A stretch of 64,000 nt of DNA from an uncultured Clostridia bacterium (GCA_944384835.1 CALWUU010000015.1:21909-85908), one strand, 5' to 3'; positions 36,794 through 44,980 are shown, counted from the stretch's first letter. Translations and numbers: made by a program. Notes: generated from the sequence alone by a model not told the origin.

Positions 36794-36871
36794 ACTGCGC
36801 CTCCAAATGAAACGATTATTCATAGACATGGAAGGAGACTTTATATAAAAGTTTTTTATATACATAGGACA

Positions 36872-37501
36872 TTATTTTGTCAGTTGTTCTATACTGCCGG
36901 ATTGTATGGCAGGAATAAGCTTTTGAATTTTTTCTTTTGGCCAGTCCCACCATTGAATTTGAAGTAAAGCTTTTATTGTTTTTTCAGAAAACCGTTTTTT
37001 TATTGGCTTTGCAGGTATTCCGCCCACAATGGCGTATGGCGGTACATCTTTTGTTACAACGGCGCGTGTTCCGATAACAGCGCCGTCTCCAATGGTGACT
37101 CCCGCTAAAATGACTGCTTCAAACCCAATCCATACATCGTTTCCTATGACAATATCTCCTTTATTGTCCCAGGACATGGTTACATTACGCGGCTCTTGTT
37201 CCCATTCCTCAAAAAATAGGGGGAAGGGGTAAGTAGATAAAGACCTTAAAGAGTGGTTGGCGCTGTTTAACAAAAATTTTGTGCCGCATGCAATGGAACA
37301 AAATTTTCCGATGATCAGTTTATCATGGTTAATTGGATAATAATACAATACATTATTTTGTTCAAACAATCTAGGGTCGTTGATACCATCATGATACATG
37401 GTATAATCGCCAATGGTAATATTGGGATTGGTTACCACGTGCTTTAAATAGACCGTATTTTTATCTCCTGAGCGGGGATAGATTTGATCTGCCGGAATCA
37501 T
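36872..37501 (-). CDS. Xenobiotic acetyltransferase, Vat/CatB family
   Basis: 209 residues of left-handed beta-helix type: hexapeptide repeats ([30 protein letters not shown]) after a long loop holding the catalytic His ([10 protein letters not shown]). C-terminal motif [16 protein letters not shown] is typical of Vat streptogramin and CatB chloramphenicol acetyltransferases. The drug specificity cannot be read from the sequence. GGAGG lies 9 nt upstream of the ATG. A leader peptide and an inverted repeat covering the start codon point to inducible translation. Confidence 0.88.
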   Translation of the reverse strand: MIPADQIYPRSGDKNTVYLKHVVTNPNITIGDYTMYHDGINDPRLFEQNNVLYYYPINHDKLIIGKFCSIACGTKFLLNSANHSLRSLSTYPFPLFFEEWEQEPRNVTMSWDNKGDIVIGNDVWIGFEAVILAGVTIGDGAVIGTRAVVTKDVPPYAIVGGIPAKPIKKRFSEKTIKALLQIQWWDWPKEKIQKLIPAIQSGSIEQLTK

Positions 37502-37568
37502 TTTTTATATCCTCCTGTTGTATAAAATAATTGAAAACGATTCCGGCAATTACAATACAGCGTTTCAT
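37461..37568 (-). CDS. 35-codon leader peptide upstream of and overlapping the Vat-like gene
   Basis: Short frame starting [17 protein letters not shown], with a strong AGAGGTGAT box 5 nt upstream of its ATG (37574-37582). It begins about 20 nt after the inferred transcription start and ends 40 bp inside the acetyltransferase gene in another frame. Codons 8-10 form one arm of the inverted repeat whose other arm covers the acetyltransferase start. The layout is that of cat/erm-type translational attenuators. Confidence 0.7.
   Translation of the reverse strand: MKRCIVIAGIVFNYFIQQEDIKNDSGRSNLSPLRR
37490..37548 (-). promoter_or_regulatory. Translational attenuator hairpin over the Vat-like start codon
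   Basis: Perfect 10-bp inverted repeat: TGCCGGAATC (transcript 5' arm, 37539-37548, in the leader peptide) and GATTCCGGCA (37490-37499, including the G of the start codon). The GGAGG of the acetyltransferase lies in the loop. Ribosome stalling in the leader would open the stem; this is inference from layout. Confidence 0.7.
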
Positions 37569-37594
37569 ATTATATCACCTCTAATAATATCTGT

Positions 37595-37622
37595 ATTATA
37601 ATCTTTCTTGTTGTTTTGTCAA
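37595..37622 (-). promoter_or_regulatory. Promoter of the leader peptide and Vat-like gene
   Basis: Perfect consensus TTGACA (37617-37622) and TATAAT (37595-37600) with a 16-bp spacer on the minus strand. Confidence 0.88.
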
Positions 37623-37658
37623 TATTGTAAGATAATAAAACAGCTTTTAAACAAAAAG

Positions 37659-37706
37659 AAAAGTTTCTCTTTTCTGAATATATTCAGATAGGAGAAACTT
37701 TTTTAT
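37659..37706. terminator. Terminator of the ABC transporter operon
   Basis: Arms AAAAGTTTCTC (37659-37669) and GAGAAACTTTT (37692-37702) with an inner palindrome CTGAATATATTCAG. On the minus strand it lies 18 bp after the ATPase gene. Confidence 0.75.
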
Positions 37707-37719
37707 CGTATTTATGCGT

Positions 37720-38292
37720 TTACAGTTCGATGGTGTAAACAGCACCTAGTATTTCAGCTTCAGTTGGATCATGCGTTACAAGAATAACGGTTTTTCCTTG
37801 ACTGCGCTGTTTTACATCGGACATCACAAGCGCTTTTGTTTCGGCATCTAAACCTTTGAACGGTTCATCTAAAAATAAGATATCATAATCGGCAAGTAAA
37901 GCGCGAAGAATTGCAACTCTGCGTTTCATGCCGCCTGAAAATTTTGAGATAGGGGAGTGGGCATATTCTGCCAGTCCCACTTTAGCTAAGGCTTCTTCGA
38001 TCATTTCATTTTTCAATTGAGGCGACGCAAGCTTAATATTGGAAAAAGCACTTAAATTTTCGCATAATCTGTCCTCCTGAAAAACAACACTTTGCTTTAA
38101 TCCTTCCAGTCCGGAAATTTCTCCGCTGTCTGCTTTCTCAAGCCCCATTAAAATACGCAAAAGAGTCGTCTTTCCTTTTCCGGAAGGCGCAGTTAATAAA
38201 GTAACCTGTCCGGCAGGGATACAGGCATTGAAATCGTTTAAAACGGTATGCTCTCCAAACGACTTGAATAAATGATTGATTGTAACTTCCAT
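37720..38292 (-). CDS. ABC transporter ATP-binding protein (SsuB/TauB-like)
   Basis: 190 residues, a short nitrate/sulfonate/taurine-type ATPase. Walker A reads APSGKGKTT (Gly replaced by Ala at its first position), Q-loop VVFQEDRL, signature FSGGMKRRVA, Walker B DILFLDEPFKGLD and switch His in VTHDPTEA. The start at 38292 (MEVTINHLF) has AAAGGAT about 7 nt upstream and sits one base after the permease stop. Works with the permease and lipoprotein encoded just upstream. Confidence 0.9.
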   Translation of the reverse strand: MEVTINHLFKSFGEHTVLNDFNACIPAGQVTLLTAPSGKGKTTLLRILMGLEKADSGEISGLEGLKQSVVFQEDRLCENLSAFSNIKLASPQLKNEMIEEALAKVGLAEYAHSPISKFSGGMKRRVAILRALLADYDILFLDEPFKGLDAETKALVMSDVKQRSQGKTVILVTHDPTEAEILGAVYTIEL

Positions 38293-38293
38293 T

Positions 38294-39055
38294 TTATATC
38301 CTTTCCAGCCGTTGAATACCTTTATCAAGCAGATAAATGAACAATTTTTCAAAAATCAGGCTGATGAGAATGATAACAACCGTCCAAGCAAATAAGTCCG
38401 GGGTGTCCAGATAAATTTTTGCGTTATATAAATTTTCGCCAATTGAATTTTTTGGAATTCCAATGACTTCTGCCGCTACCCCTGATTTCCAGCACAGCCC
38501 AAGGGAAATACTGCAGCCGGCACGGAAAAAGGGCATAATCTGAGAAATGTAGATATAACGGATTTTTCGCATAGGAGAAATGCGGAATACTTGAGCCATT
38601 TCCAATAACTGTTTATCGCAGGATGCAATACCGTCTTTCACGTTGGTATAAATAACGGGCAAAACGATTAAAAAAGAAATAATAATGGATAAGTTTGTGG
38701 AAGAGACCCAAATTAAAATCAGTATCACGAACGAAGCCACAGGAACCGCCTTAACGGTCAACATGAAAGGAGCTAAAAATTGTTCCACATATTTAAACTT
38801 AGCGGAAAGCGCAGCCAATAAAATACCTGCGGCGCAAGCGGCTAAAAACCCTCCAATAATCCTGAGCAAAGAAAATGAAATAGAAAGCCAAAATTCTCCT
38901 GTGCAGGCCAATTCAAATAACCGTTGAAATGCAGTGACAGGTGAAACCAGTAAAATATTTTGTCCAATGATCAAGGCGCATATTTGCCATATGACAAGCC
39001 ATACGGCAACAGCCCATACTTTTATTTTTCCCGGCCGTTTATTTTTTTTAGGCAT
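38294..39055 (-). CDS. ABC transporter permease (SsuC/TauC-like)
   Basis: 253 residues with six hydrophobic helices and the BPD-transporter EAA-type loop (EMAQVFRISPMRKIRYIYIS, about residues 155-175). Similar to SsuC/ThiX-type permeases. The ATG at 39055 overlaps the end of the lipoprotein gene by 8 bases, suggesting coupling; a GTG at 39088 with a GGTGG box is the alternative. Substrate unknown. Confidence 0.88.
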   Translation of the reverse strand: MPKKNKRPGKIKVWAVAVWLVIWQICALIIGQNILLVSPVTAFQRLFELACTGEFWLSISFSLLRIIGGFLAACAAGILLAALSAKFKYVEQFLAPFMLTVKAVPVASFVILILIWVSSTNLSIIISFLIVLPVIYTNVKDGIASCDKQLLEMAQVFRISPMRKIRYIYISQIMPFFRAGCSISLGLCWKSGVAAEVIGIPKNSIGENLYNAKIYLDTPDLFAWTVVIILISLIFEKLFIYLLDKGIQRLERI

Positions 39056-40085
39056 TGTAATAGAAATTATCGTCCGGTAAATTTCCACCTATGGATTGTG
39101 CATTTTGGTCATTTAGTACAGAAAGATAACCGGAAAGTTTTTCTTTCATTTCACTGCCAGTGATAAAAGTAATGTTACATTCAGGAATTGCTTTTTGTGC
39201 GATTGCTTCAGTTACAATATCGTATTTACCAACCAAAGCAGCACCTTCATTTACATTGTTATTAATGTATGCTACAGATTCTTGATAGTGTTTTAGAAAA
39301 TCTTCTACGGCTTGTGGATTTTGTTCAATGAATTCTTTTCTTGCAACTACCACACCGGTCACCAAAGTAGAAGGAGATTCCGCATTTTCTTGCAGTTTAT
39401 CCCATTCTTCTGTTAGGTCAAGGGCAACACGCAGATTGCTGTTTTGATTTTGTGCCGTGGTTACGAATGGCTGCGGCAGCATGGCAATGGCATTTTCGGA
39501 AGCATTTAATGCTGCGAGACATTCAGCTTGTTCACTTTTCCATTCAATGGTCACATCTGTTGCAGGGTCAATTCCGTTTTGAGAAAGAATATAGTTTAAT
39601 GCGTATTCAGGTGTTGTGCCTTTACCGCTTGCATAAATGGTTTTACCGCGTAAATCTTCTACAGATTGAACGGTATTTCCGGAATCAACAATGTAAAGAA
39701 CACCAAGGGTGTTAATGGCCAATACTTGTACGCCGCCGTCTGTATTGTTATATAAAACGGAAGCTACGTTTGCAGGTACAGCGGCAATATCTATTTGACC
39801 TTGTACAAGTTTCGGTGTTACTTCATCAATAGAAGCTGCGATTGAGAAATTGTAATTGTTGTCAGTAATTTGATTTTCTTCACAATCGTTCATGAATTTT
39901 ACCATACCCATGGCAGTTGGGCCTTTAAGTGCGGTTATATTCATGTCAATTGGAGTGGAAGCTTGTGTTTGACTGGCAGTGGATGAACTGCTGCCGGATT
40001 CTGTTGAGACACCGGAAGAGCAGCCTGTCAATACAGCTGCAACCAGTACACTCAATCCAAGTGCGAAAGATAGTAATTTTTTCAT
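39048..40085 (-). CDS. ABC transporter substrate-binding lipoprotein (NMT1/SsuA-like)
   Basis: 345 residues. Lipoprotein signal ends in the lipobox LTGC (Cys at residue 22), followed by a Ser/Thr-rich linker and a type 2 periplasmic-binding fold (MNITALKGPTAMGMVKFM, VEDLRGKTIYASGKGTTPEY). Resembles SsuA/ThiY-type binding proteins for sulfonates, nitrate or thiamine precursors; the ligand cannot be told. First transporter gene, 39 bp after the Crp/Fnr regulator on the same strand. Confidence 0.9.
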   Translation of the reverse strand: MKKLLSFALGLSVLVAAVLTGCSSGVSTESGSSSSTASQTQASTPIDMNITALKGPTAMGMVKFMNDCEENQITDNNYNFSIAASIDEVTPKLVQGQIDIAAVPANVASVLYNNTDGGVQVLAINTLGVLYIVDSGNTVQSVEDLRGKTIYASGKGTTPEYALNYILSQNGIDPATDVTIEWKSEQAECLAALNASENAIAMLPQPFVTTAQNQNSNLRVALDLTEEWDKLQENAESPSTLVTGVVVARKEFIEQNPQAVEDFLKHYQESVAYINNNVNEGAALVGKYDIVTEAIAQKAIPECNITFITGSEMKEKLSGYLSVLNDQNAQSIGGNLPDDNFYYNA

Positions 40086-40124
40086 ATTTATACCCTCTCT
40101 TTTTGAATGTATTACAAGTCGGAT

Positions 40125-40781
40125 TTAAGAATAGATGGTATGTTCCAATCCAACCTGATTGACAATTTTAATTCTTATGGAATTGACTTCAATCAGTTTT
40201 GCCTTTTGAAGTTCAGCCAGCTCCCTGAAAAGGGCAGCACGGCTAATGCCAATGCGGCTTGCCAGCACTTCTCTGGAGCAATTTGGTATAATACAATTTT
40301 TCTCATTCTGATTTGAAATTAAGTATTCTGCCAGTTTGCTGCGGCAGCTTTGCGTGGCAATTAATTCGATACGCTTAATTAAAAATTGTATTTTTTTGTT
40401 GCAGACTAAGGCGTATTTCATTGCAAAGGAAGCATCTTTTTCCATAGCAGCAACAATTATACGTTTTGGTATAAAGTATACTACAGCGTTGGTACGGCTG
40501 CGAATAACAGTTTCCATTTGTGAGCAGTCAAATAAATTGCAAATTCCAAAACAATTCCCTTTGTGCAGAGAATTCAGCATAGTATCACGTCCGTCAAGAG
40601 CAACAGAATAAATATCCAGTATGCCGGAAGCAATCAGGCCAATAAATTCTTTGCCGTTACATATATCGCTTAAATATGCTCCTGCACTGTAAGCTTTTCG
40701 GGTGACAGATGAAAAGTCAAACGAACTGCCATCCAGAAAATCAGATGCTGCGATTGCCTCAAGGTATTCTTTATTTGGCAT
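40125..40781 (-). CDS. Crp/Fnr-family transcriptional regulator
   Basis: 218 residues: N-terminal cyclic-nucleotide-binding-like beta-roll (about 20-130) and C-terminal winged helix with a CSREVLASRIGISRAALFRE recognition region (about 170-190). Fnr-type N-terminal Cys clusters are absent; six Cys residues are scattered. It heads the transporter operon. The start at 40781 has AGGGG upstream. The palindrome at 40806-40821, just downstream of its promoter, suggests autoregulation. Confidence 0.88.
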   Translation of the reverse strand: MPNKEYLEAIAASDFLDGSSFDFSSVTRKAYSAGAYLSDICNGKEFIGLIASGILDIYSVALDGRDTMLNSLHKGNCFGICNLFDCSQMETVIRSRTNAVVYFIPKRIIVAAMEKDASFAMKYALVCNKKIQFLIKRIELIATQSCRSKLAEYLISNQNEKNCIIPNCSREVLASRIGISRAALFRELAELQKAKLIEVNSIRIKIVNQVGLEHTIYS

Positions 40782-40805
40782 ATTCCATTCCCCTTTCAAT
40801 ACTGG

Positions 40806-40821
40806 GTTAGACGTGGCTAAC
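40806..40821. promoter_or_regulatory. Operator-like palindrome 1 (crp-side)
   Basis: GTTAG-N6-CTAAC, 16 bp. It lies immediately downstream of the inferred start site of the regulator's own promoter, a repressing position. Confidence 0.6.
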
Positions 40822-40830
40822 TATAAAAAT

Positions 40831-40859
40831 ATTGTACCGAGGTTTCCGGATAATGTCAA
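40831..40859 (-). promoter_or_regulatory. Promoter of the Crp/Fnr-transporter operon
   Basis: Minus-strand TTGACA (40854-40859) and TACAAT (40831-40836), 17-bp spacer. Confidence 0.82.
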
Positions 40860-40914
40860 TATAAAAAGATTTTCATGGAGTCTCACGTGATACTGACAGT
40901 TCACAAAATACTTG

Positions 40915-40930
40915 GTAAGCTTATGCTAAC
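40915..40930. promoter_or_regulatory. Operator-like palindrome 2 (GTPase-side)
   Basis: GTAAG-N6-CTAAC, 16 bp, the same spacing as the palindrome at 40806 with one changed base. It lies 25 bp upstream of the GTPase gene start, over the region where that operon's promoter should be. Confidence 0.6.
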
Positions 40931-40954
40931 TTTTATCATTTGGAGCTGAGATGT

Positions 40955-41644
40955 TTGCTGAAAAAAGTAATTTTAATTTCCGGTGGAGCTGCAGTAGGAA
41001 AAACTGCTGTATTAAAGAATATCATACCATTATTGCAAAGTAAAGATATAGCGCTGTCAGTATGCAAAATTGATTGTGTGGCAACAAAAGACGGTTTGGT
41101 TTATGAAAATATGGGCATTCCCAGTGTAGTAGGAATCAGCGGAGATATTTGTCCCGACCATTTTTTAGTTTCTAATCTTCCGGAGCTATATCACTGGGCA
41201 GATGAGAAAACAAGCGATATTCTGCTCATTGAAACAGCAGGTCTGTGCCATAGGTGTTCGCCTGCCACTGAAAAAATGACAGCAGGATGTGTGTTGGACT
41301 GTACTTCCAGCTGTCAGGCGCCTGCACAGCTGGGGCCTATGCTGACATATGCTGACTTTGTTGTACTTACTAAAATTGATATGGTATCACAAGCTGAGCG
41401 GGAAATTATTTTATGGAAAATAAAAGATCTAAATCCTTCTGCAAAGCTGTTTACAATCGATGGATTGACAGGATATGGAGCAGAAGGTTTAGCTGATTGG
41501 TTAGGCGGTCTTTCAAAAGAAGAAAATTTTGACGATGATATATTACGCCATAGTATGCCTAGTGGTGTTTGTTCTTACTGCGTAGGAGAAAAAAGGGTAG
41601 GAAGCGTTTATCAGCAAGGAGTAGTAGGAAAAATTGAGTTTTAA
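40955..41644 (+). CDS. SIMIBI-class GTPase, CobW/HypB-like, with Cys motifs
   Basis: 229 residues. P-loop GGAAVGKTA (about 9-17), ETAG as G3 and TKID as G4 mark a GTPase of the metallochaperone kind (CobW, HypB, UreG). Cysteines are clustered: GLCHRCSP, CVLDCTSSC and a C-terminal CSYC, which suggests metal binding. The TTG at 40955 has GGAG 9 nt upstream; other starts are possible. First gene of a three-gene operon with an ABC ATPase and a cytoplasmic binding protein. The target is unknown. Confidence 0.75.
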   Translation: MLKKVILISGGAAVGKTAVLKNIIPLLQSKDIALSVCKIDCVATKDGLVYENMGIPSVVGISGDICPDHFLVSNLPELYHWADEKTSDILLIETAGLCHRCSPATEKMTAGCVLDCTSSCQAPAQLGPMLTYADFVVLTKIDMVSQAEREIILWKIKDLNPSAKLFTIDGLTGYGAEGLADWLGGLSKEENFDDDILRHSMPSGVCSYCVGEKRVGSVYQQGVVGKIEF

Positions 41645-41658
41645 GACAGGTGAGCATC

Positions 41659-42402
41659 ATGCATAAGTTAATCATTTGCGGGGGAAACGATAAATATGGA
41701 AATTCGGAAGGAATTCAGCGTTTGGATTTATTTCGAGGTGAATTGTATACCATAGTGGGCAATACGGGTTCAGGAAAGAGCAGACTGATGAAAGATATTG
41801 AACAGCTTGCAGATCATGATACGGTGACACAGCGCAGAGTGTTTATTGATGGCAAGCAATTCACTTGGGAGGAACGTCAAGAACAGTCACTGCATTTTGT
41901 TGCGCATTTAGGGCAGAATATGCGTTTTATGTTAGATACAACCGTAGAGGAGTTTTTGAATCTACATGCACATTGCAGGGCGAAAGAAGTGGATACCAAT
42001 GAGATTATTTTTCAGGCAAACCAAATTACCCCTGAAGCAATTATGCCCAATCAAAGTTTAAATTTATTAAGCGGCGGTCAAACAAGGGCACTAATGATAG
42101 CGGATATCGCACTGATTTGCGATAGTCCGATTGTACTGATTGATGAGATAGAAAACGCAGGCATTGATAAAGAAAAAGCATTTGCCTTATTGTTGTCAAA
42201 AGAAAAGCTGGTGATGATAGTGACTCATGATCCTCATACAGCATTAATGGCAAAACAGCGTATCGTTATGGAGGCCGGAGCAATCAAACAAGTAATACAG
42301 CGCAGTGAAAAAGAAGCCGCAATTTTTGAACAATTAAGTAAAGAGTACAGGAAACAGAAACGGTTGCAGAATGCAATCAGAAACGGAGAGGGTGTTATAT
42401 GA
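41659..42402 (+). CDS. Soluble ABC-type ATPase without a permease
   Basis: 247 residues with a full ABC ATPase set: Walker A GNTGSGKS (about 31-38), signature LSGGQTRAL, Walker B IVLIDEIENAG and switch VTHDPHT. No transmembrane gene accompanies it in this operon. The start ATG at 41659 has an AGGTGA box; a GTG at 41650 lies within that box. It overlaps the next gene by 4 bases. Confidence 0.82.
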   Translation: MHKLIICGGNDKYGNSEGIQRLDLFRGELYTIVGNTGSGKSRLMKDIEQLADHDTVTQRRVFIDGKQFTWEERQEQSLHFVAHLGQNMRFMLDTTVEEFLNLHAHCRAKEVDTNEIIFQANQITPEAIMPNQSLNLLSGGQTRALMIADIALICDSPIVLIDEIENAGIDKEKAFALLLSKEKLVMIVTHDPHTALMAKQRIVMEAGAIKQVIQRSEKEAAIFEQLSKEYRKQKRLQNAIRNGEGVI

Positions 42403-43316
42403 AAAAGGTATTGCTATATTGGAATCATATTTGTATCTTACATAATTATGAAAAATTATTTTTAGAAGAAGTAAAGCAAAACTTACTTCAACATGATATT
42501 GAATTAAACGTTACTTATTTTGGTATGGGATATCCTGAACATATGTCAGAATATCTGTATCAACAGGATGCGGTACTGCCTGATATCATTGTATCTGCTG
42601 ACTTGGAAGTATTTGAAGATTCCCGTATTTTTACTAAACTGGAACCAGATTTATATCCGTGCCATGACTGGATTTCGTTTAAAAACAGCACAGCACTTGA
42701 ATTGGTAGAGAGAAGTCCCTATTTATTGCCCTTTATATCCATTCCACTGGTATATTTTACGACCAATCCTGATGATTGTAAAAACAAAAAAATGAACGAC
42801 ATTTCTCCGTTGGTCTTTGGAGGAATCAATAATTCTGCGGGAAAAACCGTTACAAAAGCAATTTGGAACCGTTACGGAAAAGAAGCCGCTGAATATGTCT
42901 TGCGTAACAGTATTGTAGAGGATATGCCAATCGGCGCCTTTCGCCAGGTAAAAATAGGTAAGGCACAAACTGCATTGGTACCGTCTATTTACGCGTTAAG
43001 AGCAGACAATAGGGAAACATTTATACAAATACCGCAGGAAGGACCTTTGCTGATACCATCCTACCTTTGTGTACGCAATTCCATTGAAAAAAATGTTGCG
43101 GAACAAGTTGTCAAAGAAATTATTTGCCAAAAACTTTGCGAATTCTATGCAGAAAAAGGAGATTTAATTGTATATCCTGATTTTGATATACCGCACAGTC
43201 AACATGAAAGCGAAAGTTATTTCACAGTAGACTCCAAGTGGTTACAACAACTATCTCCCCAGGCCTTTTATGAATTGTACGGAACATATCTTCCAAAAGC
43301 GTACATTCCTAACTAA
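42399..43316 (+). CDS. Periplasmic-binding-protein-like protein lacking a signal peptide
   Basis: 305 residues. N-terminus MKKVLLYWNHICILHNYEK is polar and shows no export signal or lipobox. The body resembles type 2 solute-binding proteins (PDIIVSADLEVFEDSRIF, LVYFTTNPDDCK, FGGINNSAGKTVTKAIWNRYG). A cytoplasmic binding protein tied to an ABC ATPase and a CobW-like GTPase is unusual; a role in binding a metal or cofactor intermediate is inference. Ends just before a terminator. Confidence 0.68.
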   Translation: MKKVLLYWNHICILHNYEKLFLEEVKQNLLQHDIELNVTYFGMGYPEHMSEYLYQQDAVLPDIIVSADLEVFEDSRIFTKLEPDLYPCHDWISFKNSTALELVERSPYLLPFISIPLVYFTTNPDDCKNKKMNDISPLVFGGINNSAGKTVTKAIWNRYGKEAAEYVLRNSIVEDMPIGAFRQVKIGKAQTALVPSIYALRADNRETFIQIPQEGPLLIPSYLCVRNSIEKNVAEQVVKEIICQKLCEFYAEKGDLIVYPDFDIPHSQHESESYFTVDSKWLQQLSPQAFYELYGTYLPKAYIPN

Positions 43317-43349
43317 AAAGGATGTCAGATATAATCTGACATCCTTTTT
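43315..43349. terminator. Bidirectional terminator between convergent genes
   Basis: 16-bp inverted repeat (43315-43330 with 43334-43349) with a 3-nt loop; T run on both strands. Confidence 0.9.
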
Positions 43350-43350
43350 T

Positions 43351-44232
43351 TTAAATAGAGCGTTCTTTTCCCATATAAATGACACACATAATACCGTCAC
43401 CTGTATGGCTTCCTATAATTGGACCAACAAACTGGATTTTAACATCTTTTACACTTGGTATTTTTTCTTTGGTAAGCTTTGCCACATACTCTGCATCAGT
43501 CATAGCGTCACCATGCATAATATAAATGGTTTGTTCTTCCGGCTTTACAATTGTTTCCGCCATTCTGTTTACAATACAGTCCAATGATTGCTTACGACCG
43601 CGAATTTTTTCAGCTGGAATTAATTCCCCTTTTTCATTTACCTGTAAAACAGGTTTAATTCCAAGCATACCGCCAAATAGGGCTGCTGCCGGAGAAATTC
43701 TGCCGCCGCGTTTTAAGTGGTTTAAATCGTTTACAGTAAACCACAAGCGGACATACTTGCGGTTTTCTTCTGCCCACTGGGCAGCTTCTTTCACCGATGC
43801 GCCATTTTTCAGCATTTCCAATGCGTGCATGACCAGCAATCCTTCTCCCATACTTGGAGAACGGGAATCTACCGTATAAATTTGGCGTTGCGGGTATTTT
43901 TCCCGTAATTCTTCTACCGCTGTTACAGAGCGTTCATAGGTTGCGCTCAATGCGGAAGAAAAACAAATATATAGTAAATCTTTTTCTTCTTTTAAATGGG
44001 GTTCGAATATATCCACAAAACGGGCTGATGTAATTTGCGTGGTAGTAGGCATGCTGCCATTTCTCATTGATGCATAGAACTGTTCGTTTGTCATTTCACG
44101 GCCGTCAGGATAGTTTAAATATGTTTTATCATCCATTAAAAATTCCATGGGAATTACTTCAATGCCCAGTTGTGCAATTTGTTCAGGAGTAAAATCGGCA
44201 GTAGAATCTGTTATTACAAGATATTTGCTCAT
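43351..44232 (-). CDS. DegV family fatty-acid-binding protein
   Basis: 293 residues. Starts MSKYLVITDSTADFTPEQ, contains the DegV motif with bound-carboxylate Ser/Thr (TTTQITSARF) and SRSPSMGEG. Family members (FakB) bind fatty acids and hand them to the kinase FakA; which lipid is bound here is unknown. The start at 44232 has GGAG upstream; the frame extends to 44262 without a better site. Confidence 0.92.
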   Translation of the reverse strand: MSKYLVITDSTADFTPEQIAQLGIEVIPMEFLMDDKTYLNYPDGREMTNEQFYASMRNGSMPTTTQITSARFVDIFEPHLKEEKDLLYICFSSALSATYERSVTAVEELREKYPQRQIYTVDSRSPSMGEGLLVMHALEMLKNGASVKEAAQWAEENRKYVRLWFTVNDLNHLKRGGRISPAAALFGGMLGIKPVLQVNEKGELIPAEKIRGRKQSLDCIVNRMAETIVKPEEQTIYIMHGDAMTDAEYVAKLTKEKIPSVKDVKIQFVGPIIGSHTGDGIMCVIYMGKERSI

Positions 44233-44326
44233 TCGGACGCTCCATTCATAATAATTTTTCACATAATTTGATATGGCTTTATTATATATGATTTCAAATT
44301 ATATGTCTATATAGAGATGAAAATGA

Positions 44327-44356
44327 AAAAGACCTCTCGTGAAAAAGAGGTCTTTT
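44327..44356 (-). terminator. Intrinsic terminator downstream of 6S RNA
   Basis: 11-bp perfect stem (arms 44327-44337 and 44346-44356), 8-nt loop, with a T run on the minus strand after the second arm. Confidence 0.8.
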
Positions 44357-44367
44357 ACGGTAAAAAC

Positions 44368-44563
44368 AAAGCCCGCCCGGCCGTAATGTGCTAAGAGTAA
44401 CCTGCTACTCAAAAGCAGGTGGGTGCCCTCCCGCTGAGTTCGTACTCCCTTCTTCCGAAAAAACGGGAGGTCTGCAGTCCGTCAGCGGAGAACGGGCTCC
44501 CTAAAATATAGGTGTAGGGTTACTTATGCAACGGTCCACGCACCGGGCAGGATTTTTATTTGC
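44368..44563 (-). ncRNA. ssrS: 6S RNA
   Basis: About 195 nt transcribed on the minus strand. The ends pair (CCTGCCCGG with CCGGGCGGG, one G-U). Inner stems CCGCTGA/TCAGCGG and CTCCC/GGGAG form a long apical arm, and ACCTGC/GCAGGT makes the 3'-side hairpin next to the central bubble seen in Firmicute 6S RNA. An internal GGCACCCACCTG block fits the family as I remember it. It regulates sigma-A RNA polymerase. Ends are approximate. Confidence 0.8.
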
Positions 44564-44570
44564 TGGAGTT

Positions 44571-44579
44571 ATTATATCA
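44571..44579 (-). promoter_or_regulatory. Extended -10 promoter of 6S RNA
   Basis: TG-A-TATAAT on the minus strand (TATAAT 44571-44576) placing the start near 44564; no good -35 is seen. Confidence 0.65.
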
Positions 44580-44641
44580 CGCTTTTTTCGGATTATAATT
44601 CTTTTATTCAAAAATAATTATGAATATTTACCTAAAAAAGC

Positions 44642-44953
44642 TTATTCTTCATCGGCAGATTCGTATAGCTCGTCAAAATGGCTTTCAAAAATTTCAGCAA
44701 GCTTATCCAGCAGTTCTTCGTCTTCCACTTCAGCCAATTGTTCTTCTCCGTCTTCTTCAATGGCTTCAAAAATGTAATAGGTACCTTCGGACTCAATGGA
44801 AGCAGCCGGGTCTTCAAATGTTGGAAGCAATGCGTAAAAACAGCCGTCATCGTTTTCAATTACATCCAGAATTTCAAATTCATGTTCTTTGCCTTCATCA
44901 TCTATTAAGGTAATTAGATCTACTTCGAATTCTTCGTTATTTGTATTACTCAT
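44642..44953 (-). CDS. DUF1292 family protein (YrzB-like)
   Basis: 103 residues, very acidic. It contains ITLIDDEGKEHEFEILDVIE and YYIFEAIEEDGEEQLAEVED, the DUF1292 pattern. Function unknown; in other Firmicutes it lies in the ruvX (yrrK)/yrzB region, whereas here it is separated from ruvX by 8 kb. AGGAGG precedes the ATG. Confidence 0.88.
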   Translation of the reverse strand: MSNTNNEEFEVDLITLIDDEGKEHEFEILDVIENDDGCFYALLPTFEDPAASIESEGTYYIFEAIEEDGEEQLAEVEDEELLDKLAEIFESHFDELYESADEE

Positions 44954-44980
44954 GATTTTCCTCCTAATTTGTTTGATTCT

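Noticed and set aside
44526..44913. Plus-strand frames over the 6S RNA and DUF1292 region
   Set aside because: They lie opposite a structured RNA and an acidic DUF1292 gene with a good start; the translations are low-complexity Ser or aromatic stretches.
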